The translations under genes and the position numbers were made by a program. From contig JAETNR010000022.1 in NCBI GenBank assembly GCA_021772055.1, positions 1-64,000 of the forward strand: a stretch of 64,000 nucleotides of DNA, written 5' to 3'. Position 1 is the stretch's first letter; every line of letters begins with the position of its first letter. Under the pieces are notes generated by a model. That model saw only the letters and a list, made by a program, of their open reading frames with translations, was not told the origin of the DNA and ran no database searches. This DNA is from Blautia sp. Lineage in GTDB: Bacteria > Bacillota > Clostridia > Lachnospirales > Lachnospiraceae. Shown here piece after piece: positions 24,350 to 32,948 of the stretch.

Positions 24350-25729
24350 TTATTTAAGGAAAAGATGAATCAGCCGGTCATTGATCTTTTTGTACGGCTG
24401 ATAGCGCATAGGCAGATCAAGCCATAATTTTTTATCCACAATGCTTTTGGAGTGGGAAAAGGTCTGAAAGCCTTCTTTGCCGTGATAGCTTCCCATGCCG
24501 CTTTCGCCGAATCCGCCGAAGCCCATTTCCGTGGTAGCCAGGTGGATGATGGTATCATTGACGCATCCGCCTCCAAAGCCGCAGCGGGAAGTAACTTTGC
24601 GGGCATTTTCCTTATCTCTTGTAAAAAGGTACAAAGCAAGGGGATGGGCCATGGAATTGATCTTTTGGATGGCCTCGTCCAGACTCTGGTAAGTGAGGAT
24701 CGGAAGTACAGGCCCGAAAATCTCCTGCTGCATCACTTTGTCCTCAAATGTAACCGAATCCATGATGGTGGGTTCGATCTTCAGAGAATCTGGGCTGCTG
24801 TTCCCGCCGAGCACTACTTTTGCGGGATCGATCAGGCCGAGGATCCGGTCAAAGTGTTTTTGATTAATGATCTTTCCGTAGTCCTGACTGGCAAGAGGCA
24901 AACTGCCGTATTGCTTTTCTACCTGTTTTTTCAGTTCTGCGAGGAGAGCGTCCTTTATGGTAATGTCGCAGAAAATATAATCCGGGGCAACACATGTCTG
25001 GCCGCAATTTAAATATTTGCCGAAGACGATTCGTTTAGCTGCAAGGCGGAGGTCTGCAGTTTTGTCTACAATGCAGGGGCTTTTGCCTCCAAGCTCCAGC
25101 GTGACGGGAGTGAGGCCGGCAGAGGCTTTTTTCATGACTTCCCGTCCCACAGCCTGGCTTCCGGTAAAGAAGATATAGTCAAAATGTTCCTCAAGAAGGC
25201 AGGTGTTTTCGGCTCTTCCCCCGGTAACCACAGCAACATATTCCGGAGGAAAGCATTCCTGGATAATATGGGCAACAATCTCACTGGTATAAGGAGAATA
25301 GGCACTGGGCTTCAGGACTACGGTATTTCCTGCTGCCAGGGCGTCCACCAGGGGCTCCATTGTCAGAAGGAAGGGATAGTTCCAGGGACTCATGACTAGG
25401 ACAACACCGTAGGGGGAGGGCTTTTTATAGCTTCTGGAGTGAAACTGGGCAAGGGGCGTGAGAACCGTTTTTTCTTTGGAAAAGGCCTTTGCATGGCGGA
25501 GCATATAAGTGATCTCATTTAGAACAAGGCCTGTTTCGCACATATAGCTTTCAAAAGAGCTTTTGCCAAGGTCTGTCTGAATGGCGCGGCTGATATCCTC
25601 CTGGTGAACCTGTATACAGGTTTTCAGCCTGCGCAGGGCATCCAGCCTGTGAGAAATATCAAGGGTTGCACCTGTGTAAAAATAAGCTCTCTGGCGTGAG
25701 ATGATCTCTTGGATTTCTGTTTTATTCAT
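24350..25729 (-). CDS. aldehyde dehydrogenase, NAD(P)-dependent
   Basis: The 459-residue protein belongs to the short, YwdH/ALDH3-like branch of aldehyde dehydrogenases. It shows SPWNYPFLL, FTGSQAVGREV (cofactor loop), TLELGGKSP with the general-base Glu, NCGQTCVAPDY with the catalytic Cys, and EIFGPVLPI. It oxidises aldehydes to acids; the substrate is not predictable. Its start overlaps the end of the upstream iron alcohol dehydrogenase by 8 bases, so the two form an operon that could turn alcohols into acids or the reverse. It lacks the CoA-acylating signature, so it is not an AdhE-type enzyme. Confidence 0.9.
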   Translation of the reverse strand: MNKTEIQEIISRQRAYFYTGATLDISHRLDALRRLKTCIQVHQEDISRAIQTDLGKSSFESYMCETGLVLNEITYMLRHAKAFSKEKTVLTPLAQFHSRSYKKPSPYGVVLVMSPWNYPFLLTMEPLVDALAAGNTVVLKPSAYSPYTSEIVAHIIQECFPPEYVAVVTGGRAENTCLLEEHFDYIFFTGSQAVGREVMKKASAGLTPVTLELGGKSPCIVDKTADLRLAAKRIVFGKYLNCGQTCVAPDYIFCDITIKDALLAELKKQVEKQYGSLPLASQDYGKIINQKHFDRILGLIDPAKVVLGGNSSPDSLKIEPTIMDSVTFEDKVMQQEIFGPVLPILTYQSLDEAIQKINSMAHPLALYLFTRDKENARKVTSRCGFGGGCVNDTIIHLATTEMGFGGFGESGMGSYHGKEGFQTFSHSKSIVDKKLWLDLPMRYQPYKKINDRLIHLFLK

Positions 25730-26936
25730 AGTCGCTATCCTCCATAAGGTCTCTGTAAAACTGTTCCAGTTCCTGTGCGTCCATCAGGACCGGCACAGGG
25801 TAAAGGGGATTTGCCTCTTTATCCGCATAATGGGAAAGCTTGGGAATGTCCTGCTCTTTCATCTCTTTTACGGTATCTCCGATTCCAAAGCGTTTTTTCA
25901 TCTCTTTAATGGCCAGGATAAACTCTGCGGCTGCCGCTTCATAAGGCGTATCTGCTGAGGCCACACCGGCCTCCACTGCCAGGCGGTACAGCTTTTTATG
26001 AATGGAAGGACCGTAGGCTTCCAGTACATGCGGAAGGAGAATGGCATTGGCAAGTCCATGGGGTACATTATACTCCCCGCCAAGAGAATGGGCAACTGCA
26101 TGTACATAGCCTACATAAGATTTTGTAAAAGCGCAGCCTGCATAAAAAGAGGCTTTCAGCATATTTTTCCGTGCTTCCACGTTGCTTCCGTCTGTATAGG
26201 CAGTATCCAGATTTTCAAAGATGAGCTTTACTGCGCGCAGGGCATCCCGCCTGGTATCCGGCATGGTAGAATTTCCGATATACGCCTCCACCGCATGGGT
26301 AAGGGCATCCATTCCTGTGGTGGCTGTGATAGAGGGCGGAAGGCTTAAGGTAACCTTGGGGTCCAGTACAGCATATCTGGGAATCAGAGGAAAATCGTTG
26401 ATGGCGTATTTGTGTCTTGTTTCTGCATCGGTAATGACAGCCGCCAGGGTGGTTTCGCTTCCCGTTCCTGCAGTGGTGGGAATGGCGATGAGCAGCGGAA
26501 GTTTCTTATGTACCTTTAAAATTCCTTTCATTTTGGATAAGGGCTGATGAGGTTTTGCGATTCGGGCGCCCACGGCTTTGGCACAGTCCATGCTGGAGCC
26601 TCCGCCGAAACCAATGATGGCATCGCAGTAATTGGAACGGTACATTTCCACACCATCTGCTACATTGGCAGTGGTGGGATTGGCTACGGTTTCATCATAA
26701 AGAAAATAGGGAAGGCCATGCCGGGTCAGGGCTTTTTCAAGGCGCTTCGTGAGGCCGTGGGAACGGATTCCTGCATCCGTGATAATCAGAGGCCGCTGGC
26801 AATGGTGTTTTTCCAGAACGTCCGGGATGTCCTTTACGCTGGATAGGATTTTCGGCTTTCTGTAGGGCAGAAAGGGAAGGGCAATTTTGAACAGGGTCTG
26901 AAAGGAACGGCAATATGCTTTTCTTAATTTGTTCAT
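25722..26936 (-). CDS. iron-containing alcohol dehydrogenase
   Basis: The 404-residue protein has the NAD-binding FGGGSSMDCAKAVG and the metal-binding set spread over DALTHAVEAYIG and HAVAHSLGGEYNVPHGLANAILLPHVLE, typical of group III alcohol dehydrogenases. It reversibly reduces aldehydes with NAD(P)H. The ATG at 26936 has GGAGATTTT upstream; the longer frame to 26990 does not. The first 60 residues (RKAYCRSFQTLFK onward) are longer than in the classical enzymes. It is the first gene of a pair with an aldehyde dehydrogenase and is divergent from alkD. Confidence 0.9.
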   Translation of the reverse strand: MNKLRKAYCRSFQTLFKIALPFLPYRKPKILSSVKDIPDVLEKHHCQRPLIITDAGIRSHGLTKRLEKALTRHGLPYFLYDETVANPTTANVADGVEMYRSNYCDAIIGFGGGSSMDCAKAVGARIAKPHQPLSKMKGILKVHKKLPLLIAIPTTAGTGSETTLAAVITDAETRHKYAINDFPLIPRYAVLDPKVTLSLPPSITATTGMDALTHAVEAYIGNSTMPDTRRDALRAVKLIFENLDTAYTDGSNVEARKNMLKASFYAGCAFTKSYVGYVHAVAHSLGGEYNVPHGLANAILLPHVLEAYGPSIHKKLYRLAVEAGVASADTPYEAAAAEFILAIKEMKKRFGIGDTVKEMKEQDIPKLSHYADKEANPLYPVPVLMDAQELEQFYRDLMEDSDYE

Positions 26937-26959
26937 AATAAAATCTCCTGAATGATTCG

Positions 26960-26986
26960 TTAAAATAAAGTACCATTCTATTTTAA
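26960..26986 (-). promoter_or_regulatory. inverted repeat upstream of the alcohol dehydrogenase operon
   Basis: TTAAAATA (26960-26967) and TATTTTAA (26979-26986) are perfect inverted repeats 11 bases apart, 24-50 bases before the ATG. They lie just downstream of a minus-strand TTGATT/TAAAAT promoter-like pair. They may be a regulator site. It is not a Rex-type TTGTGA site. Confidence 0.4.
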
Positions 26987-27024
26987 TCAATTTATTTTGA
27001 AAATCAAGATATTTTTTGCAGAGT

Positions 27025-27053
27025 TTGACATGATTTCCGCAAAAAGTTATAAT
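27025..27053 (+). promoter_or_regulatory. perfect consensus promoter for alkD
   Basis: TTGACA (27025-27030), exactly 17 bases, TATAAT (27048-27053). It lies 31 bases before the alkD ATG. Confidence 0.9.
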
Positions 27054-27084
27054 TACAGGAAAGAAAAGAAGAGAGAGGTGTAAA

Positions 27085-27774
27085 ATGGAACAGATCGTAA
27101 AAGAACTTTTTGAATTGCAGGATAAAGAATATCAGGCTTTTCACACAAAGCTGATTCCCAATATTCCGCCGGAGCGGATCATCGGCGTGCGCACTCCGGT
27201 ACTTCGGAAATATGCAAAAGAAGTAGGAAAGCGTAAAGAGGCAAAAGTATTTCTTTCGGAGCTTCCCCATTATTATTATGAGGAAAATAATCTTCATGGA
27301 TTCCTTTTGTCAATCCTTTATAAAGAACCGGAAGAGCTTCTGGATAGGCTGGATGAGTTTCTTCCCTATGTGGATAACTGGGCGACCTGTGACACCATGT
27401 CTCCCAAGGCTTTTAAAAAGAACCTCCCTCTTGTTTATGAAAGAGTGAAGAGATGGCTGAAAAGTGAGCACATTTATGCAGTAAGATTCGGGATCGTGAC
27501 GCTGCTGGGTTATTTTCTGGATGAAGCCTTTGAACCGGAAATGCTGCAGCTTGTGGCTGAGGTAAAGTCAGAGGATTATTACGTTAAAATGGCAGCAGCC
27601 TGGTATTTCAGCATGGCACTGGTGAAGCAGTATGATGCGGCGATTCCTTATATCCGGGAGAAAAAGCTGGCCCCCTGGACGCATAACAAAGCAATCCAGA
27701 AGGCCATTGAAAGCTACCGTATTCCAAAAGAAACCAAGGATTATCTCCGAAGCCTGAAGATAAAAACCAGGTAA
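27085..27774 (+). CDS. DNA alkylation repair protein, AlkD-like
   Basis: The 229-residue protein is an all-helical HEAT-repeat protein of the AlkC/AlkD family. It has IIGVRTPVLRKYAKEV near residue 32, YVDNWATCDTMSPKAF around 95-110, VRFGIVTLLGYFL and YYVKMAAAWYFSMAL. The WATCD region contains the Trp/Asp residues that in AlkD catalyse removal of alkylated bases. AGAGAGGTG precedes the ATG, and a perfect promoter lies 31 bases upstream. Proteins of this family may also act on other substrates, so the repair role is inferred. Confidence 0.85.
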   Translation: MEQIVKELFELQDKEYQAFHTKLIPNIPPERIIGVRTPVLRKYAKEVGKRKEAKVFLSELPHYYYEENNLHGFLLSILYKEPEELLDRLDEFLPYVDNWATCDTMSPKAFKKNLPLVYERVKRWLKSEHIYAVRFGIVTLLGYFLDEAFEPEMLQLVAEVKSEDYYVKMAAAWYFSMALVKQYDAAIPYIREKKLAPWTHNKAIQKAIESYRIPKETKDYLRSLKIKTR

Positions 27775-27792
27775 TTTCAGGGAGAATCATTA

Positions 27793-28080
27793 TTAAAACT
27801 GATGTTTTGCAGCATCTTCTTCCACCAGGCGTACGGTTTCGCCGGAGGGGTTGGAGATGACTGCGGCTGCGATTACTTCACAGGGTGGATTTTCGCGGAT
27901 ACTGTCAACTGCGGCTGTTACGGCGGCAACATCACCGCTTAAAAATACAGTAGCATGTCCGCCGCATTTGGTATTCCATGTACGGAAAGAAACTTCGGAG
28001 GCCTTCAGCATCTGATCCACAACCAGGATGGCATTGCTGCTTCCAAGAACCTCTACTAATCCAAAAGCTCCATATGTCAT
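27793..28080 (-). CDS. bacterial microcompartment shell protein (single BMC domain)
   Basis: The 95-residue protein is one BMC domain: AFGLVEVLGSSNAILVVDQML, the pore-loop region WNTKCGGHATVFLSGDVAAV and the terminal strand CEVIAAAVISNP. Hexamers of such proteins tile the facets of polyhedral shells around aldehyde- or CO2-using enzymes. It lies 15 bases after a second BMC gene and the two form an operon. No other shell gene (pentamer or trimer) or encapsulated signature enzyme is in the window. The KCGG pore differs from the GGG or GSG of typical shells. Confidence 0.88.
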   Translation of the reverse strand: MTYGAFGLVEVLGSSNAILVVDQMLKASEVSFRTWNTKCGGHATVFLSGDVAAVTAAVDSIRENPPCEVIAAAVISNPSGETVRLVEEDAAKHQF

Positions 28081-28095
28081 AATTTTATCCTCACT

Positions 28096-28395
28096 TTATT
28101 TGTTGATGGTCATATTCAGCGCAACTTCCGTATCAGCGGTAGGAGATGCGATCACTGTGTGATGTACGATCTTTGCCAGTGGTTTGGCCGTCTCAAGGGC
28201 AACCTCCATGGCAGCATTCACATCGGATACAGACCCTCTCATTTTGACACAGGCACCGCTTTTCAGACGATTTCGCTCTACACTCTGGATTTTTACATTT
28301 GCTGCCTTGGAAGCAGCATCAAGGGCTACAAAGCATGCCACCAGGTTATCCAGCTCAAACACACCTACTGCCATGCCGTCATATTTCTCTGCCAT
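28096..28395 (-). CDS. bacterial microcompartment shell protein (BMC domain), first of a pair
   Basis: The 99-residue protein has a BMC fold: AVGVFELDNLVACFVALDAASKAANVKIQSVER, the strand GACVKMRGSVSDVNAAMEVA and HHTVIASPTADTE. The start at 28395 follows GGGAGGTATT; the longer frame to 28458 has no site. The pore segment RLKSGAC is unusual. Its order with the second BMC gene suggests a mixed hexamer or two facet types. The closest possible cargo genes in the window are the alcohol/aldehyde dehydrogenases 1-4 kb away, which lie in separate transcripts. Confidence 0.82.
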   Translation of the reverse strand: MAEKYDGMAVGVFELDNLVACFVALDAASKAANVKIQSVERNRLKSGACVKMRGSVSDVNAAMEVALETAKPLAKIVHHTVIASPTADTEVALNMTINK

Positions 28396-28548
28396 AATAC
28401 CTCCCGATATTCCATGAATCATGTTTATTGTGGTTTCGTAACTGTTCAGTATCTTCAAAGTTACCTGCTGAATCGTTACATGGTTTCTAAATGATGATTA
28501 TCTTTAGTATACCTGCTTCAGCTGAAAATTACAAGCTCTAAACACCTT

Positions 28549-29793
28549 TTATGACAATTTATGGATAAACAGCCCGCTGCGGAGCTTGGGTTCAAACCAG
28601 GTGGATTTTGGGGGCATCAGTTTGCCTTCGTCTGCAATTTTCATCAGATCCTCCATGGAGGTGGGATACATGGCAAAAGCGACGCCTTTTGTTTTATCTG
28701 CCATTTCTGCCAGTTCGCTTAATTTATGATTTCCTCCCACAAAGCGGATCCTCTGGTCTGTTCGTGGATCCTGAATGCCTAGAACAACGGAAAGGACCTT
28801 TCTCTGAAGGATGGATACATCCAGCTGTCCGACCACATCTTCTTTTTCAAAAACATCCTCCCAGGCTTTTAAGTGGTACCATTCCCCTCCGACATACATT
28901 CCCATACAGTGCTTCTCCACAGGTTTACAGGGAAAGCCCGGCATAAGCATCAGTTCAAAATTGAATTTCAGGCTTCCTAAAAATGCTTTTTCATCCAGGC
29001 CGTTTAAGTCCCGGACAACCCGATTGTAGGGAAGAATCGTCAGTTCATCATAAGGGAACACTACAGAGAGAAAATAGTTAAATTCTTCGTCTCCCGTGTA
29101 ATCAGGGTGTTCTGTTCTTCTCTTCAGTCCAACTTTTACTGCGGATGCAGCGCGATGATGGCCGTCTGCTATGTAAATTGAGGAAATCTTTTCGAACTCC
29201 TGACGAATGAGCCGGTTTTCCTCCACATTGTCAATGACCCATACGCGATGCCTGATCTCATCCTCTGCGACAAAATCATAAACGGCATCGTGCTCCTCTT
29301 TCCATTGCTTTACAAGGGAGAAAAGCTCCGGAGTATATCTGCATGCCAGATAAATGGGACCCGTGTTGGCATCACACACATCCACATGGCGGATCCGATC
29401 CTGCTCCTTATCCTCCCTGGTAAGCTCATGTTTTTTAACGATTCCGTTCATATAATCCTCAATGGAACTGCAGCCTACGATCCCGGTCTGTGTTTTTCCT
29501 TTTCTGGTCAGCTCGTAAAGATAATAGCAGGGAGCAGCTTCCTGAATAAGAATGCCCTTTTCCTCCATGCCTTTCAGATTTTCACGTGCCTTTTCGTAAA
29601 CCTTTGCATCATATAGATCCGTATCCGGGCTTAAATCCATCTCTGCACGGTCCACATGCAGAAAGGAATCCGGATTCTTTTCTCCAATTGCACGTGCCTC
29701 TTCCCGGTCTACCACATCATAGGGGAGCGCTGCCACCTTCTCTGCCATCTTCGGCGTTGGCCTCAATGCGCGAAATGCCTGAAATACTGCCAT
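28549..29793 (-). CDS. DUF1015 family protein
   Basis: The 414-residue protein matches DUF1015, with FRALRPTPKMAEKVAALPYDVV at the start, then KKHELTREDKEQDRIRH and the conserved IADGHHRAASA block near residue 215. SVVFPYDELTILPYNRVV follows. The domain is distantly related to ParB/Srx-like kinases; some relatives are serine kinases, but the activity here is not known. AGAGGAG precedes the ATG. It is divergent from rnhA, with a 144-base gap that carries the rnhA promoter. Confidence 0.82.
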   Translation of the reverse strand: MAVFQAFRALRPTPKMAEKVAALPYDVVDREEARAIGEKNPDSFLHVDRAEMDLSPDTDLYDAKVYEKARENLKGMEEKGILIQEAAPCYYLYELTRKGKTQTGIVGCSSIEDYMNGIVKKHELTREDKEQDRIRHVDVCDANTGPIYLACRYTPELFSLVKQWKEEHDAVYDFVAEDEIRHRVWVIDNVEENRLIRQEFEKISSIYIADGHHRAASAVKVGLKRRTEHPDYTGDEEFNYFLSVVFPYDELTILPYNRVVRDLNGLDEKAFLGSLKFNFELMLMPGFPCKPVEKHCMGMYVGGEWYHLKAWEDVFEKEDVVGQLDVSILQRKVLSVVLGIQDPRTDQRIRFVGGNHKLSELAEMADKTKGVAFAMYPTSMEDLMKIADEGKLMPPKSTWFEPKLRSGLFIHKLS

Positions 29794-29871
29794 AATAAAC
29801 TCCTCTCATCCATTTTTCCAATGGAATTTTATTTCCGAAATTGTTTCTATTTTAGCACATCCGGGAGATCC

Positions 29872-29900
29872 TTGCAAATCCTCCCGACATTTTGTATAAT
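29872..29900 (+). promoter_or_regulatory. sigma-A type promoter for RNase HI
   Basis: TTGCAA (29872-29877), a 17-base spacer and TATAAT (29895-29900), 38 bases before the ATG. Confidence 0.75.
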
Positions 29901-29937
29901 AAAAAAGACATTTTCACTGGGTGGGGAAGGAGTTTCC

Positions 29938-30573
29938 ATGGCAAAAAAGAAGGTTTATGCTGTAAAAAAAGGCAGACAAATTGGTTTGTTTTATTCCTGG
30001 GATGAGTGCAGCCGCTCGGTAAGCGGATATCCGGGAGCAGAGTACAAAGGATTCGCAACGGAAGAGGAAGCAAGTGCATATTTAGGAGTGAAAACACAGG
30101 AAACAGAAGCAAAGGATGTCAGGGAATCTGATGAGGATCGGGTTATTGCTTATGTAGACGGCAGCTATGATCAAAAGATAGGAAAATATTCTTTTGGGTG
30201 CATTCTTCTGACTCCGGGAGGAGAAATAATTAAGGAATCAGGAAATGGAGATAATCCGGATTCACTGGCAATCCGGAATGTTGCAGGAGAAATGCTTGGT
30301 GCAATGTATGCTGCGCAGTGGGCGATCAGGAATGGGTATAAAGCATTGGAACTGCGCTATGATTATGCGGGAATTGAAAAATGGGCGCTGGGAGAATGGA
30401 AGACGAACAATGCGCTGACGCAAAAATATGCAGAATATATGAAGAGCAGGCAGAAATTTCTCCGGATCACCTATCAAAAAGTAAAAGCGCATTCCGGTGA
30501 TCATTACAATGAAGAAGCGGATAAACTGGCGAAAGAAGCACTGACAAACGGAGCCGGGATTCCGAAAATTTAA
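29938..30573 (+). CDS. rnhA: ribonuclease HI with N-terminal hybrid-binding domain
   Basis: The 211-residue protein combines a hybrid-binding (viroplasmin-like) domain at residues 1-50 (KKKVYAVKKGRQIGLFYSWDEC and YKGFATEEEASAYLG) with an RNase H domain from about residue 65. The acidic catalytic residues are in YVDGSYD, VAGEMLGAMYAA, ELRYDYAGIEKW and HYNEEADKLA. It removes RNA from RNA-DNA hybrids. The ATG at 29938 follows GGAAGGAG; the longer open frame from 29656 runs into the divergent DUF1015 gene and is not used. Confidence 0.93.
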   Translation: MAKKKVYAVKKGRQIGLFYSWDECSRSVSGYPGAEYKGFATEEEASAYLGVKTQETEAKDVRESDEDRVIAYVDGSYDQKIGKYSFGCILLTPGGEIIKESGNGDNPDSLAIRNVAGEMLGAMYAAQWAIRNGYKALELRYDYAGIEKWALGEWKTNNALTQKYAEYMKSRQKFLRITYQKVKAHSGDHYNEEADKLAKEALTNGAGIPKI

Positions 30574-30592
30574 AAAAGTATGCTGACATGAA

Positions 30593-30626
30593 AAAAGCAC
30601 TATCTCTGATGAGCGATAGTGCTTTT
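30593..30626. terminator. bidirectional terminator
   Basis: AAAAGCACTATC (30593-30604) pairs with GATAGTGCTTTT (30615-30626), between the convergent rnhA and the next gene. Confidence 0.88.
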
Positions 30627-30655
30627 GCCTTTATGTATTCATTTTTTATGTGAAT

Positions 30656-31180
30656 TTACATAAGTTCCACAATACGCCCTTTTTCCTGGTCATAGCGGCA
30701 GTATTTCCCTTTTTCGGAAATAAAGGGCTGGTAGGTATTATTCTTCACATCCTTTACATAGACAATGCCTGTAGCAATCATCTGAACCAGGGAGAAGCGT
30801 TCGCTTAAGCTGGATATCCACTCATAGGTTTTATTTTTGGAGGAATCGGCCATGATCAGATTATAGCCGTCCTCACAGGCTTCCAGTGAGAAATAAATCT
30901 TTTCCGCTTTTTTCGGACTTGAAAATACCTGGCTGACGATATAGGAAGAGAAATTCTTCTCTACAAAATCGTGAAATGTGTCTGTCGTGTAGGTGATGCC
31001 GGAGACCTCGTCCGTAATCTTGTCTCCGCGGTCAAGGCGAGTCTTAATGATTCGAAGTACCTCTACTGACCAGTTAATAAAAGAAATACTGCTGTATTCC
31101 ATACATTCCAGCAATGTGCTGATCAATTTTTTTGACAGGATACCGGACTGGACTGCTTCGTTATATAATTCCTGATTCAT
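30656..31180 (-). CDS. uncharacterised 174-residue protein
   Basis: No family is recognised. The protein is soluble-looking and mixed alpha/beta, with helices in the first 60 residues (MNQELYNEAVQSGILSKKL and SISFINWSVEVLRIIKTRL) and a beta-rich second half (EKIYFSLEACEDGYNLIMAD). There is no signal peptide or metal motif; it has only two Cys, one in LLECME. GGAAGAG lies upstream of the ATG. Normal codon use and terminators on its 3' side support a real gene. It stands alone, so context gives no role. Confidence 0.6.
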   Translation of the reverse strand: MNQELYNEAVQSGILSKKLISTLLECMEYSSISFINWSVEVLRIIKTRLDRGDKITDEVSGITYTTDTFHDFVEKNFSSYIVSQVFSSPKKAEKIYFSLEACEDGYNLIMADSSKNKTYEWISSLSERFSLVQMIATGIVYVKDVKNNTYQPFISEKGKYCRYDQEKGRIVELM

Positions 31181-31365
31181 AATATTCTCTTCCTTTCGTG
31201 TAATCTCCCTGCAGAATCATATCTGCTCTTTCTGTAATTATAATTCCGGAAAATGGTAATTGCAAGCAAAAGGTTTGGGAAAAGTGTAAAAGAGAAATTA
31301 TGGAATTGAAAAAAGGTGCGGGATATTGTATTCTGGTAAAAAGAAGATAGAAAAGGGTGATAGTG

Positions 31366-31572
31366 ATGAATGACAATGGAGAAATCATAGAGGAATTTTT
31401 ATCAGGTTTTTGCAGAACCTTAAACGGAACACAATCCGTATGCTGTGAGTATTCCGAAGAAAACGGAGAAAGAATACTGGAATTTATGGACTGCGCCCAT
31501 GCATCTTGTCTTCACAGGGGAGCCTGTGAAATATACAAAGAAGCCGTAAGAATGGGAAGAGAGCGGGAATAA
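31366..31572 (+). CDS. small cysteine-rich protein (68 residues)
   Basis: The ATG at 31366 follows AAGGGTGA and the protein is acidic, with six Cys: one in GFCRT, two in SVCCEYS, and three in the block MDCAHASCLHRGACEIY. The last three, with two His, form a possible metal site (C-x4-C-x4-C). It has no membrane segment. It precedes the SPFH/zinc-ribbon module by 65 bases and may share its transcript. No family is recognised. Confidence 0.5.
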   Translation: MNDNGEIIEEFLSGFCRTLNGTQSVCCEYSEENGERILEFMDCAHASCLHRGACEIYKEAVRMGRERE

Positions 31573-31637
31573 GCGTCTGCGGTACCAATCGTAACAATAG
31601 AATTGTCTTGAAAACAAAGAAAAGGAGTAATTGATTT

Positions 31638-32912
31638 ATGGGATTGATGAAAGCATTGGTAAAATCAGTAAAAGGCACCTTATCGGATCAATGGAAGGAA
31701 TTTTTTTATTGCGATTCCATGCCAGCAGACGTTTTAATGACCAGAGCGCATAAAAAGGTTCAGGGAAGGGGCGGAAACCGGGGCAATGATAATGTGATTA
31801 CAAATGAATCCGTGATCGCGGTCAGCGACGGGCAGTGCATGCTGATCGTGGATCAGGGAAAAGTCGTGGATTTTTGTGCAGAACCCGGGGAATATATTTA
31901 TGATGTGTCCACAGAACCGTCCCTGTTCTGCGGAAATCTGGATGACGGAATCGCTGCTGTGTTTGAAAATATCGGAAAACGATTTGCATTTGGAGGCGAA
32001 GCGGCGAAGGACCAGAGGGTTTATTATATCAACACCAAAGAACTGGCAGGAAATAAATACGGGACGCCAAGCCCCGTACCTTTCCGCGTGCTGGATGCCA
32101 AAATTGGACTGGATATTGATATTTCCATTCGCTGTTTCGGAGAATACAGCTACAGGATCTCCAATCCCATATTGTTTTATACCAATGTCTGCGGCAATGT
32201 GAAGCAGGAATTTACCAGGGAGGAACTGGACGGGCAGTTAAAGAGCGAGCTGATGACAGCGCTTCAGCCTGCTTTTGCCAGAATCTCGGAAATGGGCATC
32301 CGTTACAGCGCTCTTCCCGGCCATACGGCAGAACTTGCAAAAGTGCTGAACCAGGTGCTTTCCGAAAAATGGAGAAGCCTCAGAGGAATTGAAATCGTTT
32401 CTCTGGGAGTTTCCAGCGTAAAAGCATCTGAAGAAGATGAAAATATGATCAAAGAATTGCAGAAGAGCGCCGTTTTACGTGATCCCGGGATGGCGGCTGC
32501 CCATATGGTTGGTGCCCAGGCTTCGGCCATGCAATCTGCTGCAGCCAACAAAAATGCGGGATCCATGATGGCGTTTGCAGGAATGAATATGGCAGCAAAT
32601 GCAGGAGGGGTGAATGTGCAGGATCTTTTTGCAGCCAGTCAGGCACAGCAGGCGCAAGGGCAACGGTTCCCTTCCCAAAAGGGAACCTGGACCTGCAAAT
32701 GCGGTACGGTAAATCAGGGAAAATTCTGCCTGGAATGCGGAAAGCCGAAGCCCGCAGAAGGGGAATGGATCTGCTCCTGCGGAACTGTCAATACAGGGAA
32801 ATTCTGCAGCGAATGCGGAAGCCCAAGGCCCCAGGGAGAATGGATCTGCTCCTGCGGTACTGTGAATACCGGAAAATTCTGCAGCGAGTGCGGAAAACCC
32901 CGCCAGTCATGA
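31638..32912 (+). CDS. SPFH-domain protein with three C-terminal zinc ribbons (YdjI-like)
   Basis: The 424-residue protein has an SPFH/band-7-like core, seen as ESVIAVSDGQCMLIVDQGKV, then GEYIYDV and the long helical block ELAKVLNQVLSEKWRSLRGIEI. A Met/Ala-rich stretch (about 280-335) follows. Three nearly identical zinc ribbons end it (W-x-C-x-C-G-T-V-N...F-C-x-E-C-G, about 350-424). In Bacillus subtilis YdjI is encoded in the ydjFGHI operon with the phage-shock protein YdjF and localises it at the membrane. Here the two following genes resemble YdjG and YdjH, but no PspA/YdjF-type gene is in the window. GGAGTAATTG precedes the ATG. Confidence 0.85.
   Translation: MGLMKALVKSVKGTLSDQWKEFFYCDSMPADVLMTRAHKKVQGRGGNRGNDNVITNESVIAVSDGQCMLIVDQGKVVDFCAEPGEYIYDVSTEPSLFCGNLDDGIAAVFENIGKRFAFGGEAAKDQRVYYINTKELAGNKYGTPSPVPFRVLDAKIGLDIDISIRCFGEYSYRISNPILFYTNVCGNVKQEFTREELDGQLKSELMTALQPAFARISEMGIRYSALPGHTAELAKVLNQVLSEKWRSLRGIEIVSLGVSSVKASEEDENMIKELQKSAVLRDPGMAAAHMVGAQASAMQSAAANKNAGSMMAFAGMNMAANAGGVNVQDLFAASQAQQAQGQRFPSQKGTWTCKCGTVNQGKFCLECGKPKPAEGEWICSCGTVNTGKFCSECGSPRPQGEWICSCGTVNTGKFCSECGKPRQS
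32686..32909 (+). repeat. in-gene triplication of a zinc-ribbon unit
   Basis: Three tandem units of about 66-78 bases each encode W(T/I)C(K/S)CGTVN(Q/T)GKFC(L/S)ECG. Units two and three are the most alike, so the last duplication is the youngest. Confidence 0.8.
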
Positions 32913-32948
32913 TGACAGACCGGATAGTACGAAATGAGGTGACACATA

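Noticed and set aside
29656-29937. Longer N-terminus for RNase HI
   Set aside because: The extension lies antisense to the start of the DUF1015 gene and passes through the rnhA promoter; the ATG at 29938 has a proper ribosome site and starts the known hybrid-binding domain.
32686-32909. CRISPR array or tandem DNA repeat
   Set aside because: The three units are coding zinc ribbons in frame with no unique spacers. No CRISPR array or cas gene was seen in the window.
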